Assembly (NCBI GenBank): GCA_024640925.1
Contig: JAHEEB010000014.1
Span: 1-5,232 of the forward strand
Source: Bacteroidota bacterium
GTDB taxonomy: Bacteria; Bacteroidota; Bacteroidia; Bacteroidales; UBA10428
Direction of reading: 5' to 3'
Length of the DNA stretch: 5,232 nucleotides
Shown: one piece after another, positions 1-5,232 of the stretch
Numbering within the stretch: position 1 is the first letter of the stretch
Layout of the letters: every line of letters starts with the position of its first letter
The notes under the pieces: model-generated
Told to the model about the DNA's origin: nothing
What the model saw: the letters and a program-made list of their open reading frames with translations, nothing else
The model's database searches: none
Program-made: the position numbers and the translations under genes

Positions 1-1
1 G

Positions 2-961
2 AGTGAGACTAAAACAGCTTCGAAACCATTATTCCGCGACACTATTTACGACGGGGCAGCAGACCCTGTTGTAATCTGGAACCAGGAAGAAAAACGTTGG
101 TTTATGTTTTACACAAACCGTCGAGCAACGTTGGTGGGCAGCGATGTAAAGAATGTAAGCTGGGTGCATGGAACACCCATAGGTATTGCAGAATCAGTTG
201 ACAATGGGGCAACATGGTCATACAGGGGCAATGCTAATATTCATTATGGTAGCGACAGTACAACCTTTTGGGCACCGGAAATAATTTCATACCAGGGCAT
301 TTATCATATGTACCTTACCATTGTTCCTGGCATATTTACAAACTGGAAACACCCGCGGTATATTATTCATCTTACAAGTAAAAATTTACTGGAGTGGAAT
401 TATGAGTCGAAACTCGAATTAGCTACTGAAAAGGTTATCGATGCATGTGTTGTGCAATTAAAAGATGGGGTCTGGCGTCTTTGGTACAATAACGAAAGCG
501 ATGGAAAATCGATCTATTATGCCGATAGTAGAGATCTATATAGCTGGCAGGATAAGGGAAAGATTGTTCGCGATGGTGGTAAATCAGCAGAGGGTCCAAA
601 TGTATTTTTTTGGAATAACAAATACTTTATGATTGTTGATGAGTGGAGTGGGTTAGGAGTGTTTAGTTCCGATGATGCTATAAACTGGATACGACAGTCA
701 GATAAAATTCTTGATATTCCCGGAACAGGTATTGATGACGGGGTAATTGGACAACATGCTGATGTAGTTATTAATAACAATCGGGCATTTATATTTTATT
801 TTACTCATCCGGGTAGATCGGATGCCGGAAATAGTAATTTTGAAAAAGCCCGCAGCCTGATCCAAATTGCTGAACTTGAATATAGTAATGGGCAAATTAC
901 TTGCGATAGGAATAAACCAGTACAAATTAATTTAATCAACCCAAATAAACGAAAACAATGA
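2..961 (+). CDS. GH43-like five-bladed beta-propeller glycosidase, 5'-truncated
   Basis: The reading frame is open from the window edge (base 2) to the TGA at 959-961, giving 319 visible residues. The true start and any signal peptide lie upstream. The internal ATG at 104 is not the start, because conserved family sequence (DGAADPVV, residues 17-24) precedes it. Clan GH-F / GH43-type landmarks are visible in order: D21 in ADPVV as candidate catalytic base, WAPEI at 90-94, D147 in VIDACVVQL as candidate pKa modulator, E197 in SAEGPNVF as candidate general acid, and H252 in GQHADVV, a position that often lines the active-site centre. Repeated Trp/Tyr-rich strands (W-Y-x-N, Y-F-M-I-V) fit propeller blades. 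GH43 enzymes usually remove arabinose, xylose or galactose from side chains. The sugar cleaved here cannot be read from sequence. The stop overlaps the rhaM start, which suggests a rhamnose-containing glycan. GH117 or another GH-F-related family is the main alternative. Fold class is fairly sure, subfamily is not. Confidence 0.85.
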   Translation, partial: SETKTASKPLFRDTIYDGAADPVVIWNQEEKRWFMFYTNRRATLVGSDVKNVSWVHGTPIGIAESVDNGATWSYRGNANIHYGSDSTTFWAPEIISYQGIYHMYLTIVPGIFTNWKHPRYIIHLTSKNLLEWNYESKLELATEKVIDACVVQLKDGVWRLWYNNESDGKSIYYADSRDLYSWQDKGKIVRDGGKSAEGPNVFFWNNKYFMIVDEWSGLGVFSSDDAINWIRQSDKILDIPGTGIDDGVIGQHADVVINNNRAFIFYFTHPGRSDAGNSNFEKARSLIQIAELEYSNGQITCDRNKPVQINLINPNKRKQ

Positions 962-1272
962 CACGAACAGCCTTTAAAATGAAATTAAATCCCGGCAAAA
1001 AGGAAGAATATATCAAACGGCATAACGAAATTTGGCCTGAGTTAAAAAAATTACTCCATGAAACGGGCGTATCGGAATATTCAATTTTTCTAGATGAAGA
1101 AACAAATACTCTCTTCGCATTTCAAAAACTGTCTGGTGGTCAGTCGTCGCAGGATTTAAGCAAAAACCCTATTGTTCAGAAATGGTGGGCATTCATGGCT
1201 GATATAATGGAAACAAATTCCGACAATTCCCCTGTATCAATTCCACTTGATGAGGTTTTTTATATGGAATGA
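958..1272 (+). CDS. rhaM: L-rhamnose mutarotase
   Basis: RhaM interconverts the alpha and beta anomers of L-rhamnose in the cytoplasm, supplying the anomer used by L-rhamnose isomerase. The 104-residue length equals that of Escherichia coli RhaM (YiiL), and family landmarks fall at the same positions as I recall them: Y18 and the catalytic H22 in [15 protein letters not shown]41 in SEYSIFLD, the W76-W77 pair in [10 protein letters not shown], then the near-invariant NSDNSPVS (87-94) and the terminal EVFYME. The fold is a small dimeric ferredoxin-like alpha/beta barrel. The ATG at 958 overlaps the upstream glycosidase stop as ATGA and has no separate spacer or Shine-Dalgarno site, so it should be translated by coupling. 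No signal peptide is present, consistent with cytoplasmic action on sugar already imported. Its place in the PUL indicates that rhamnose is a product of the target polysaccharide. Identification is confident. Confidence 0.97.
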   Translation: MTRTAFKMKLNPGKKEEYIKRHNEIWPELKKLLHETGVSEYSIFLDEETNTLFAFQKLSGGQSSQDLSKNPIVQKWWAFMADIMETNSDNSPVSIPLDEVFYME

Positions 1273-1309
1273 TTAAACCTTTTTTTATTTTACTATAAAT
1301 TTAAATCAA

Positions 1310-1342
1310 AACTATTAATTTAGTTGGATTAACCCGAGTTGG
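1310..1342. promoter_or_regulatory. Possible operator: short palindrome plus AGTTGG direct repeat
   Basis: AACTA (1310-1314) and TAGTT (1321-1325) form a 5-bp inverted repeat around TTAATT. AGTTGG occurs at 1322-1327 and again at 1337-1342, a spacing of 15 bases. The cluster lies about 40-75 bases upstream of the -7 element of the GH105 gene, where an activator such as an AraC-type or hybrid two-component regulator could bind. Both elements are short and A/T-rich, so chance is a real alternative. No regulator gene is visible in the window. Confidence 0.22.
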
Positions 1343-1383
1343 CAAATCGAAGATTAGAAAACAATTATGTTTTTAATAATCAG

Positions 1384-1391
1384 TAGTTTTG
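1384..1391 (+). promoter_or_regulatory. Bacteroidota-type -7 promoter element for the GH105 gene
   Basis: TAGTTTTG matches the Bacteroides -7 consensus TAnnTTTG exactly and lies 31 bases before the GH105 start codon, which would give a leader of roughly 20-25 nucleotides. A convincing -33 element (TTTG type) is not seen at the usual distance upstream, so activation by a regulator or a weak promoter is likely. Assignment rests on the single motif and its position. Confidence 0.5.
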
Positions 1392-1422
1392 CATAAAACA
1401 CTAGTCCAAATACCTACAAATC

Positions 1423-2763
1423 ATGCAAAAAACAACCTTTTTACTCTTAGCTTTGTTCCTGTTCCTTTTCTCTGGATGCAAAAAAACAAAACCTGAACAA
1501 ATCAGTGATTCAAGAACTCCACTGCACGCTTTGCAGCCAGATTATGAAACACCTTATGAAATACCAAAAACAGAAGATATAGAAAAAACTCTCATAAGGG
1601 TATATGATTACCTGAATACTACTACCCCGATGAAGCTTGTGGATAAAACCACAGAGAAGGAAATCACCGACTATTCAAATGTAGATACCAATACAATACT
1701 TGCCCCGGGCGATTTCCGGCTGATCAGTTATGAATGGGGGGTTACCTATGCTGGAATGTTGTTGGCTGGCAAAGTAACCAATAAGAAGAAATTTACAAAT
1801 TATACCTTTGAAAGGTTGGCCTACATCAATAAAATAGTTCCTTATTTTAAGCAACTTGAGTCGGCTGATGAATGGAACGCTCTGACATCGGTGACTAACC
1901 CTGCTTCACTCGATAATGCCGGTTCAATGTGTGCCGCCATGATAAAAGCCACTCAAGATACCATAGAAACAGACTTACGACCACTCATTGATAATTATAT
2001 CGATTATATCAGTAACAAACAATTCAGACTGACTGATGGAACACTTGCCAGAACCAGACCTTTCCCAAATACTATCTGGCTCGATGATTTGTTTATGAGC
2101 GTGCCTGCTCTTGCCCGCATGGGAATGTTAACAGGCAAACAAAAATATTACGATGATGCCGTTAAACAAATTCTCCAGTTTTCCGATCGTATGTTTAACC
2201 ATCAAAAAGGTTTATACATGCATGGTTGGGTGCAGGATATGGACCCACACCCTGAATTTCATTGGGCTCGTGCCAACGGATGGGCACTAATGGCTACAGT
2301 TGAGTTGCTCGATGTATTACCCAACGATCATTCCGGATACGAACCTATAATGAACCTGATGAAGGAGCATATTAAAGGCTTGGCTTCAGTCCAATCCGAG
2401 CAGGGGTTTTGGCACCAGTTACTCGATAGAAATGATTCTTATTTTGAAACATCAGCTACAGCGATATATACCTATTCCGTTGCCAAGGCTATCAATGAAG
2501 GCTGGATTGATTCAAAAGCCTATGCACCCATGGTATTGCTTGCCTGGAACGCTATTTCTACTAAAGTAAATGAAATGGGACAGGTTGAAGGCACTTGTGT
2601 AGGAACAGGAATGGCATTTGATCCTGCATTTTATTACTACAGACCTGTAAATAAATTTGCAGCGCATGGCTATGGACCTGTTCTGCTAGCCGGTGCTGAG
2701 ATGATAACCCTGATTAAAAACCACAAGATTGATTACAACGATAGTGCATTATTACTCTATTAA
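1423..2763 (+). CDS. GH105/GH88-family unsaturated uronyl hydrolase, lipoprotein
   Basis: This 446-residue protein starts with a lipoprotein signal: M1-Q-K, a Leu/Phe-rich core (6-16), and lipobox FSGC with the lipidated Cys at 19. Residues after Cys (KKTK) are basic, unlike the acidic surface-export signal of many Bacteroidota lipoproteins, so a periplasm-facing location is favoured. The rest resembles the (alpha/alpha)6-barrel family of YteR, which hydrates the 4,5-double bond of an unsaturated uronic acid and so releases it from a lyase-made oligosaccharide. Landmarks are LDNAG with D164, WLDDLFM with D221 (aligned with the catalytic Asp of YteR), H267 in LYMHGW, WARANGW (281-287), GFWHQLLDR (328-336), SYFETSATA (339-347), EGTCVGTG (389-396) and HGYGPVLLAGAEM (415-427). 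It exceeds YteR (about 370 residues) mainly by an N-terminal extension of about 70 residues. Galacturonyl versus glucuronyl specificity cannot be told. GH88 is the close alternative. Confidence 0.93.
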   Translation: MQKTTFLLLALFLFLFSGCKKTKPEQISDSRTPLHALQPDYETPYEIPKTEDIEKTLIRVYDYLNTTTPMKLVDKTTEKEITDYSNVDTNTILAPGDFRLISYEWGVTYAGMLLAGKVTNKKKFTNYTFERLAYINKIVPYFKQLESADEWNALTSVTNPASLDNAGSMCAAMIKATQDTIETDLRPLIDNYIDYISNKQFRLTDGTLARTRPFPNTIWLDDLFMSVPALARMGMLTGKQKYYDDAVKQILQFSDRMFNHQKGLYMHGWVQDMDPHPEFHWARANGWALMATVELLDVLPNDHSGYEPIMNLMKEHIKGLASVQSEQGFWHQLLDRNDSYFETSATAIYTYSVAKAINEGWIDSKAYAPMVLLAWNAISTKVNEMGQVEGTCVGTGMAFDPAFYYYRPVNKFAAHGYGPVLLAGAEMITLIKNHKIDYNDSALLLY

Positions 2764-2789
2764 GAATTTTTTCAAATACTAAACCTTAA

Positions 2790-2804
2790 TCTCTAACCCT
2801 ATGA
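2790..2804 (+). repeat. Direct repeat TCTCTAACmCTATGA, copy 1
   Basis: TCTCTAACCCTATGA matches the second copy at 2973-2987 in 14 of 15 bases, 183 bases apart. Bases upstream are also similar (ACTAAACC here, ACTAACCT there). Both copies end in an ATG that opens a very short frame. It may be a duplicated translation-start region or a protein-binding site. Function is unknown. Confidence 0.5.
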
Positions 2805-2898
2805 TAGTTAGAACCATATTTAACAACTGTTTGCTTTTTAAAAGCATAACGTCATCCTTATAATATTATTTAGAATAAATCTGTCTTATTAATTATTT

Positions 2899-2920
2899 GC
2901 GTGGTTGTAAAAAACCAGGC
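2899..2920 (+). repeat. Hairpin, TGGTT/AACCA stem
   Basis: TGGTT (2902-2906) pairs with AACCA (2913-2917) around a 6-base loop. After one G/G mismatch the stem extends by GC/GC (2899-2900 with 2919-2920). It overlaps the weak promoter candidate and contains the first AAAACCAGG copy. No long T-run follows, so it is a poor terminator. Confidence 0.4.
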
Positions 2921-2932
2921 TTTATAGCATTG
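2904..2932 (+). promoter_or_regulatory. Weak candidate promoter for the susC-like gene
   Basis: TAGCATTG (2925-2932) differs from the Bacteroides -7 consensus TAnnTTTG at one base. GTTG (2904-2907) sits 17 bases upstream as a possible -33 element. If used, it would give a leader of about 215-220 nucleotides before the ATG at 3157. No exact TAnnTTTG was found elsewhere in the leader. The assignment is tentative. Confidence 0.28.
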
Positions 2933-2955
2933 TTTTAAAAAGTCTTTTTAAATGC
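2927..2955 (+). repeat. A/T-rich hairpin in the susC leader
   Basis: TTTAAAAA (2934-2941) pairs perfectly with TTTTTAAA (2945-2952) around a GTC loop. GCA (2927-2929) and TGC (2953-2955) can close the base after a bulge. The stem is nearly all A/T, so its stability as RNA is modest. Confidence 0.35.
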
Positions 2956-2972
2956 TTTACTAACCTAAAATT

Positions 2973-2987
2973 TCTCTAACACTATGA
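2973..2987 (+). repeat. Direct repeat TCTCTAACmCTATGA, copy 2
   Basis: TCTCTAACACTATGA differs from copy 1 (2790-2804) only at the ninth base. It ends in the ATG of a 13-codon frame (2984-3025), which is too short and unremarkable to call a gene. Confidence 0.5.
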
Positions 2988-3056
2988 ATCTAAAAATTAA
3001 ATTTAAAAACTCGCTTTCGCCATAAGACGTTAGCTCTCTTCACAGCAGTTTTATAC

Positions 3057-3096
3057 AAGATGATTTAAGAAAGATAAAGATCAGCTAGATCATCTT
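3057..3096 (+). repeat. 11-bp stem-loop upstream of the susC-like gene
   Basis: AAGATGATTTA (3057-3067) pairs with TAGATCATCTT (3086-3096): eight uninterrupted pairs, one G-T wobble, then two more pairs, around an 18-base loop. TT follows directly, so four T occur at 3095-3098. It lies 60 bases before the start codon. It is the strongest inverted repeat noted in the leader and a candidate attenuator, RNA-stability element or operator. The short T-run makes it a weak intrinsic terminator. Confidence 0.5.
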
Positions 3097-3098
3097 TT

Positions 3099-3123
3099 GC
3101 CTGGATGCATAAGAAAACCAGGT
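3099..3123 (+). repeat. CCTGG/CCAGG stem-loop just before the susC-like start
   Basis: CCTGG (3100-3104) pairs with CCAGG (3118-3122), extended by a G-T pair (3099 with 3123), around a 13-base loop. It follows the 11-bp stem-loop directly and ends 33 bases before the ATG. GCCTGG (3099-3104) can instead pair with the distant CCAGGC at 2915-2920, so two exclusive structures are possible on a transcript that includes both. Confidence 0.4.
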
Positions 3124-3156
3124 TACCTAACTATTATTAATTTAAAAAATAAACTG

Positions 3157-5232
3157 ATGAAAAGAAAACCATTGATGGCTTTTAAAAGCTTATGCTTTGG
3201 CCATTTTCTTACATTTTGTAAGACCCAACTCATTTTAATTTTTCTCATCCCCGGTTCTTTGGCATTAACTGCAAACGAACCAGATAAAACTCAGACGATT
3301 GTTTCAATGCAGCAACCAATTACGGTTACCGGAACCATTGAAGATGAAAATGGAGAACCAATGCCCGGTGTTTTTATTATCGAAAAAGGAGTTGAAAAAG
3401 GCACTACCACTGATGCCGATGGAAACTATTCAATAACCGTTTCAAGTGCTGAGGCAGTACTTGTATTTTCATATGTTGGTTGCAACACGGAGGAAATCAT
3501 AGTAGGAACTCAAAGCCAAATCAGTATCAGTTTACTCCCCGACTTGTTTAGTTTGGACGAAATTGTTGTGGTTGGTTATGGAACAGCCAAACGGAGCGAT
3601 GTAACTGGTGCAATGGTTAGTGTTACTTCGAAAGATCTTACCAAAACGCCAGTTACAAATACTTTACAGGCATTGCAGGGTAAAGCTGCCGGTGTCGACA
3701 TTACATCAAACGAACGACCCGGTGAGGTTGGTAAAATTCTTATCCGCGGATCACGCTCTTTGAATGCCAGTAACGATCCTTTGTACGTAGTCGATGGAAT
3801 ACCATTGTTTAACGAAACTTCAACCACTTCAGCCGGTACCGCTGGACTGGAAACCATTAATCCTAACGATATTGAGTCTGTTGAAATTCTGAAGGATGCT
3901 TCAGCAACTGCTATTTATGGTTCACGTGGTGCAAATGGTGTAATTCTTGTGACCACTAAAAAGGGAAAGGAAGGCGCTTTATCATTAAACTATGATGGAA
4001 AACTTTCCATTGAGAGGATGTATGACAGAATAGAGATGATGAATTCAGCCCAATATATTGAGTTTCGAAGGGATGCTTACCGTCGCATTGGTGGATATCC
4101 GGATGTTCCCACATATGATGATGACCAGGCTATTTTTGGTGGAGATGAATATGCCTGGGCTAATATTGCAAAAGGTTGGGAAGGTGGAGTTTGGAATGGT
4201 AACAACGTTCCAACCACTGATTGGACTGGTAAGGTTCTTAAAACCGGTATTACACATGAACATACACTAAGCGCCAGTGGAGGTACTGAAAAGATGAAAG
4301 CGTATGCTTCGATGGGTTATTTAAAACAAGATGGTACACAACTCGGACAAGATTTTGAACGATACAATGCTTCACTTAGTATTGAACTTAATCCTGTAAA
4401 ATGGTTTAAACTTGGTGGAAATATCAATTCAACATATAGCGATCAGAATTATGGCTTCGAGTCATCTAGTGTTACCGGCGCTAAAAACCTGTATTTTGCA
4501 GCTCAGGGTATGTTACCATATGCTGTTCCTTTTGATAACGAAGGGAATCGGATAGATTTACCAGGAAATGACATTAATATAGTAAACCCGATTGGTGAAG
4601 ATAAATATTGTATAAATGAAAGGTTTGTTTTGAGGGCTTTGGGTAGTTTTTATGCTGAAATTAAATTTATGGAGGGATTAAAATATCGTATGAACTTTGG
4701 CCCTGACTTCTATAACAAAAACAATGGTATTTTCCGCGATGCCATGTCAATGAATCAGGGTGGTGGTGTGGAAGGATCAGTAAACTATGCACAATATAGC
4801 ACGGATAACCGCAGATCATGGACATTGGATAACCTTTTGTATTATGATAAATCATTTGATCAACATAACATTGGTATAACTTTGCTTCAAACATCAAGTG
4901 CATACCATAAGGAGAGATCAATGCTGGAAGCCAGTAACCTGCCCTGGAATTATCAACTATGGTACCAGCTAAATTCTGTAGGCGAATTGGATGGCTATAG
5001 TTCGGGGCTAATCGAAAAAGCGTTGACCTCTTATATGGTCAGGACAAATTATGGTTTTTCTGATAAATATTTATTTACAGGTTCAATTCGTTGGGATGGT
5101 GCTTCTCAACTCTCAGAAGGACACAAATGGGATGCATTTCCGTCAGCTGCTGTTGCATGGCGTATGTCAGAGGAAAATTTTATGAGCAACATTAGCTGGA
5201 TCGATCAGCTGAAATTAAGATTAGGTGTTGGT
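3157..5232 (+). CDS. SusC-like TonB-dependent outer-membrane receptor, 3'-truncated
   Basis: The frame is open from ATG 3157 to the window end (692 codons, no stop); family members are about 1000 residues, so roughly a third is missing. A long N-terminal signal (basic MKRK, hydrophobic core about 25-37, likely cleavage near ALTA at 36-39) precedes a carboxypeptidase-regulatory-like beta-sandwich at about 55-130 (ITVTGTIEDENGEPMPGV, DADGNYSI). A TonB-box-like DEIVVVGYG follows at 134-142. The plug domain runs about 149-275, with QALQGKAAGVDI, RGSRSLNASNDPLYVVDGIP (199-216), NDIESVEILKDASA (237-250) and YGSRGANGVILVTTKKG (254-270). After that begins the 22-strand barrel. With a SusD lipoprotein, such receptors import oligosaccharides using TonB-ExbBD energy. 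The ligand is not readable here, but the rhaM and GH105 neighbours suggest a uronate/rhamnose glycan. Met7 is an alternative start, but the MKRK start gives the usual charged n-region. A SusD gene is expected beyond the window. Confidence 0.97.
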   Translation, partial: MKRKPLMAFKSLCFGHFLTFCKTQLILIFLIPGSLALTANEPDKTQTIVSMQQPITVTGTIEDENGEPMPGVFIIEKGVEKGTTTDADGNYSITVSSAEAVLVFSYVGCNTEEIIVGTQSQISISLLPDLFSLDEIVVVGYGTAKRSDVTGAMVSVTSKDLTKTPVTNTLQALQGKAAGVDITSNERPGEVGKILIRGSRSLNASNDPLYVVDGIPLFNETSTTSAGTAGLETINPNDIESVEILKDASATAIYGSRGANGVILVTTKKGKEGALSLNYDGKLSIERMYDRIEMMNSAQYIEFRRDAYRRIGGYPDVPTYDDDQAIFGGDEYAWANIAKGWEGGVWNGNNVPTTDWTGKVLKTGITHEHTLSASGGTEKMKAYASMGYLKQDGTQLGQDFERYNASLSIELNPVKWFKLGGNINSTYSDQNYGFESSSVTGAKNLYFAAQGMLPYAVPFDNEGNRIDLPGNDINIVNPIGEDKYCINERFVLRALGSFYAEIKFMEGLKYRMNFGPDFYNKNNGIFRDAMSMNQGGGVEGSVNYAQYSTDNRRSWTLDNLLYYDKSFDQHNIGITLLQTSSAYHKERSMLEASNLPWNYQLWYQLNSVGELDGYSSGLIEKALTSYMVRTNYGFSDKYLFTGSIRWDGASQLSEGHKWDAFPSAAVAWRMSEENFMSNISWIDQLKLRLGVG

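Larger units (their letters stand above)
1273..1422. other. Intergenic spacer between rhaM and the GH105 gene
   Basis: This 150-bp A/T-rich spacer separates the glycosidase-rhaM pair from the GH105 gene. It begins with a run of seven T at 1280-1286, but no G/C hairpin precedes the run, so a classical intrinsic terminator is not supported. It then holds a short palindrome (1310-1325), a direct repeat AGTTGG (1322-1327 and 1337-1342) and a -7 promoter element (1384-1391). The arrangement suggests the downstream gene can be transcribed on its own, although read-through from rhaM is not excluded. Confidence 0.6.
2764..3156. other. 393-bp region without a convincing gene, probable leader of the susC-like gene
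   Basis: No ORF here has coding character; the only ATG-initiated + strand ORFs seen are 20 codons (2801-2863) and 13 codons (2984-3025), and neither is recognisable. The stretch contains several hairpins (2899-2920, 2927-2955, 3057-3096, 3099-3123), two direct repeats (AAAACCAGG at 2911-2919 and 3114-3122; TCTCTAACmCTATGA at 2790-2804 and 2973-2987) and a weak promoter candidate (2904-2932). Long, structured leaders ahead of susC-like genes are sites of post-transcriptional and antisense-RNA control in Bacteroides. Whether this one works that way is inference. No hairpin with a T-run is seen just after the GH105 stop. Confidence 0.6.

Noticed and set aside
104..961. ATG at 104 as the true start of the first glycosidase
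   Set aside because: The frame stays open to the window edge and the preceding residues (DGAADPVV) carry the conserved catalytic-base segment, so the gene begins upstream of the window.
1280..1286. T-run after rhaM as an intrinsic terminator
   Set aside because: No stem-loop precedes the run; the bases before it are coding sequence and TGATTAAACC without a stable inverted repeat.
2801..2863. 20-codon frame in the region before the susC-like gene
   Set aside because: No recognisable motif or coding character, and length is within chance for A/T-rich DNA. Noted only as part of the repeat observation.
2859..2864. TATAAT, a perfect enterobacterial -10 box
   Set aside because: Bacteroidota primary sigma factors use TAnnTTTG-type -7 elements, there is no well-spaced -35, and such hexamers are common in A/T-rich spacers.
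2764..3156. Antisense small RNA against the susC leader
   Set aside because: A scan for the reversed -7 motif (CAAAnnTA on the given strand) found no match here, so there is no positive sequence support, although such RNAs are known in Bacteroides PULs.
3576..3857. Minus-strand frame of 93 codons inside the susC-like gene
   Set aside because: It lies opposite the conserved plug domain, has no family features, and is explained as a shadow of the coding strand. The same holds for minus-strand frames at 517-780, 698-925, 4045-4263 and 4667-4921.
4058..4270. Plus-strand 70-codon frame overlapping the susC-like gene
   Set aside because: It is out of frame within a well-supported coding region and has no recognisable features.
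1..5232. CRISPR array, tRNA, rRNA, insertion sequence or phage genes
   Set aside because: No regularly spaced repeats, cloverleaf-like segments, transposase motifs or terminal inverted repeats were seen.

Overview
The window reads as part of a polysaccharide utilization locus (PUL) from a member of the Bacteroidota. The evidence is a SusC-type TonB-linked receptor with a carboxypeptidase-like N-terminal domain, a lipoprotein glycoside hydrolase, a TAnnTTTG-type -7 promoter element, A/T-rich gene starts without Shine-Dalgarno sequences, and moderately low GC. The lineage within the phylum (for example a marine or sediment Marinilabiliales-type organism) cannot be fixed from the sequence and is only a guess. 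All recognisable genes are on the + strand.

Layout: (1) 2-961, the 3' part of a GH43-like five-bladed beta-propeller glycosidase whose start lies outside the window. (2) 958-1272, a complete L-rhamnose mutarotase (rhaM) that overlaps the glycosidase stop by ATGA, so the two are almost certainly co-transcribed and translationally coupled. (3) 1273-1422, an A/T-rich spacer with a 5-bp palindrome, a short direct repeat and a good Bacteroidota -7 element. (4) 1423-2763, a lipoprotein of the GH105/GH88 unsaturated uronyl hydrolase class. (5) 2764-3156, a 393-bp stretch without a convincing gene that holds several hairpins, two short direct repeats and a weak promoter candidate, probably the leader of the next gene. 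(6) 3157-5232, the first 692 codons of a SusC-like receptor that runs off the end; its usual SusD partner would lie beyond.

Inferred logic: the receptor imports oligosaccharides across the outer membrane. The GH105 lipoprotein removes the unsaturated uronic acid that a polysaccharide lyase leaves at the non-reducing end. The GH43-like enzyme trims another sugar. RhaM equilibrates the anomers of the freed L-rhamnose before cytoplasmic catabolism. Unsaturated uronate plus rhamnose points to a polymer with alternating or neighbouring uronic acid and rhamnose, such as rhamnogalacturonan or the green-algal sulfated polysaccharide ulvan. The window contains no lyase, sulfatase or GH78 gene that would decide between them. 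The gene content is a recognisable PUL type. The least explained part is the structured 393-bp leader ahead of the susC-like gene.
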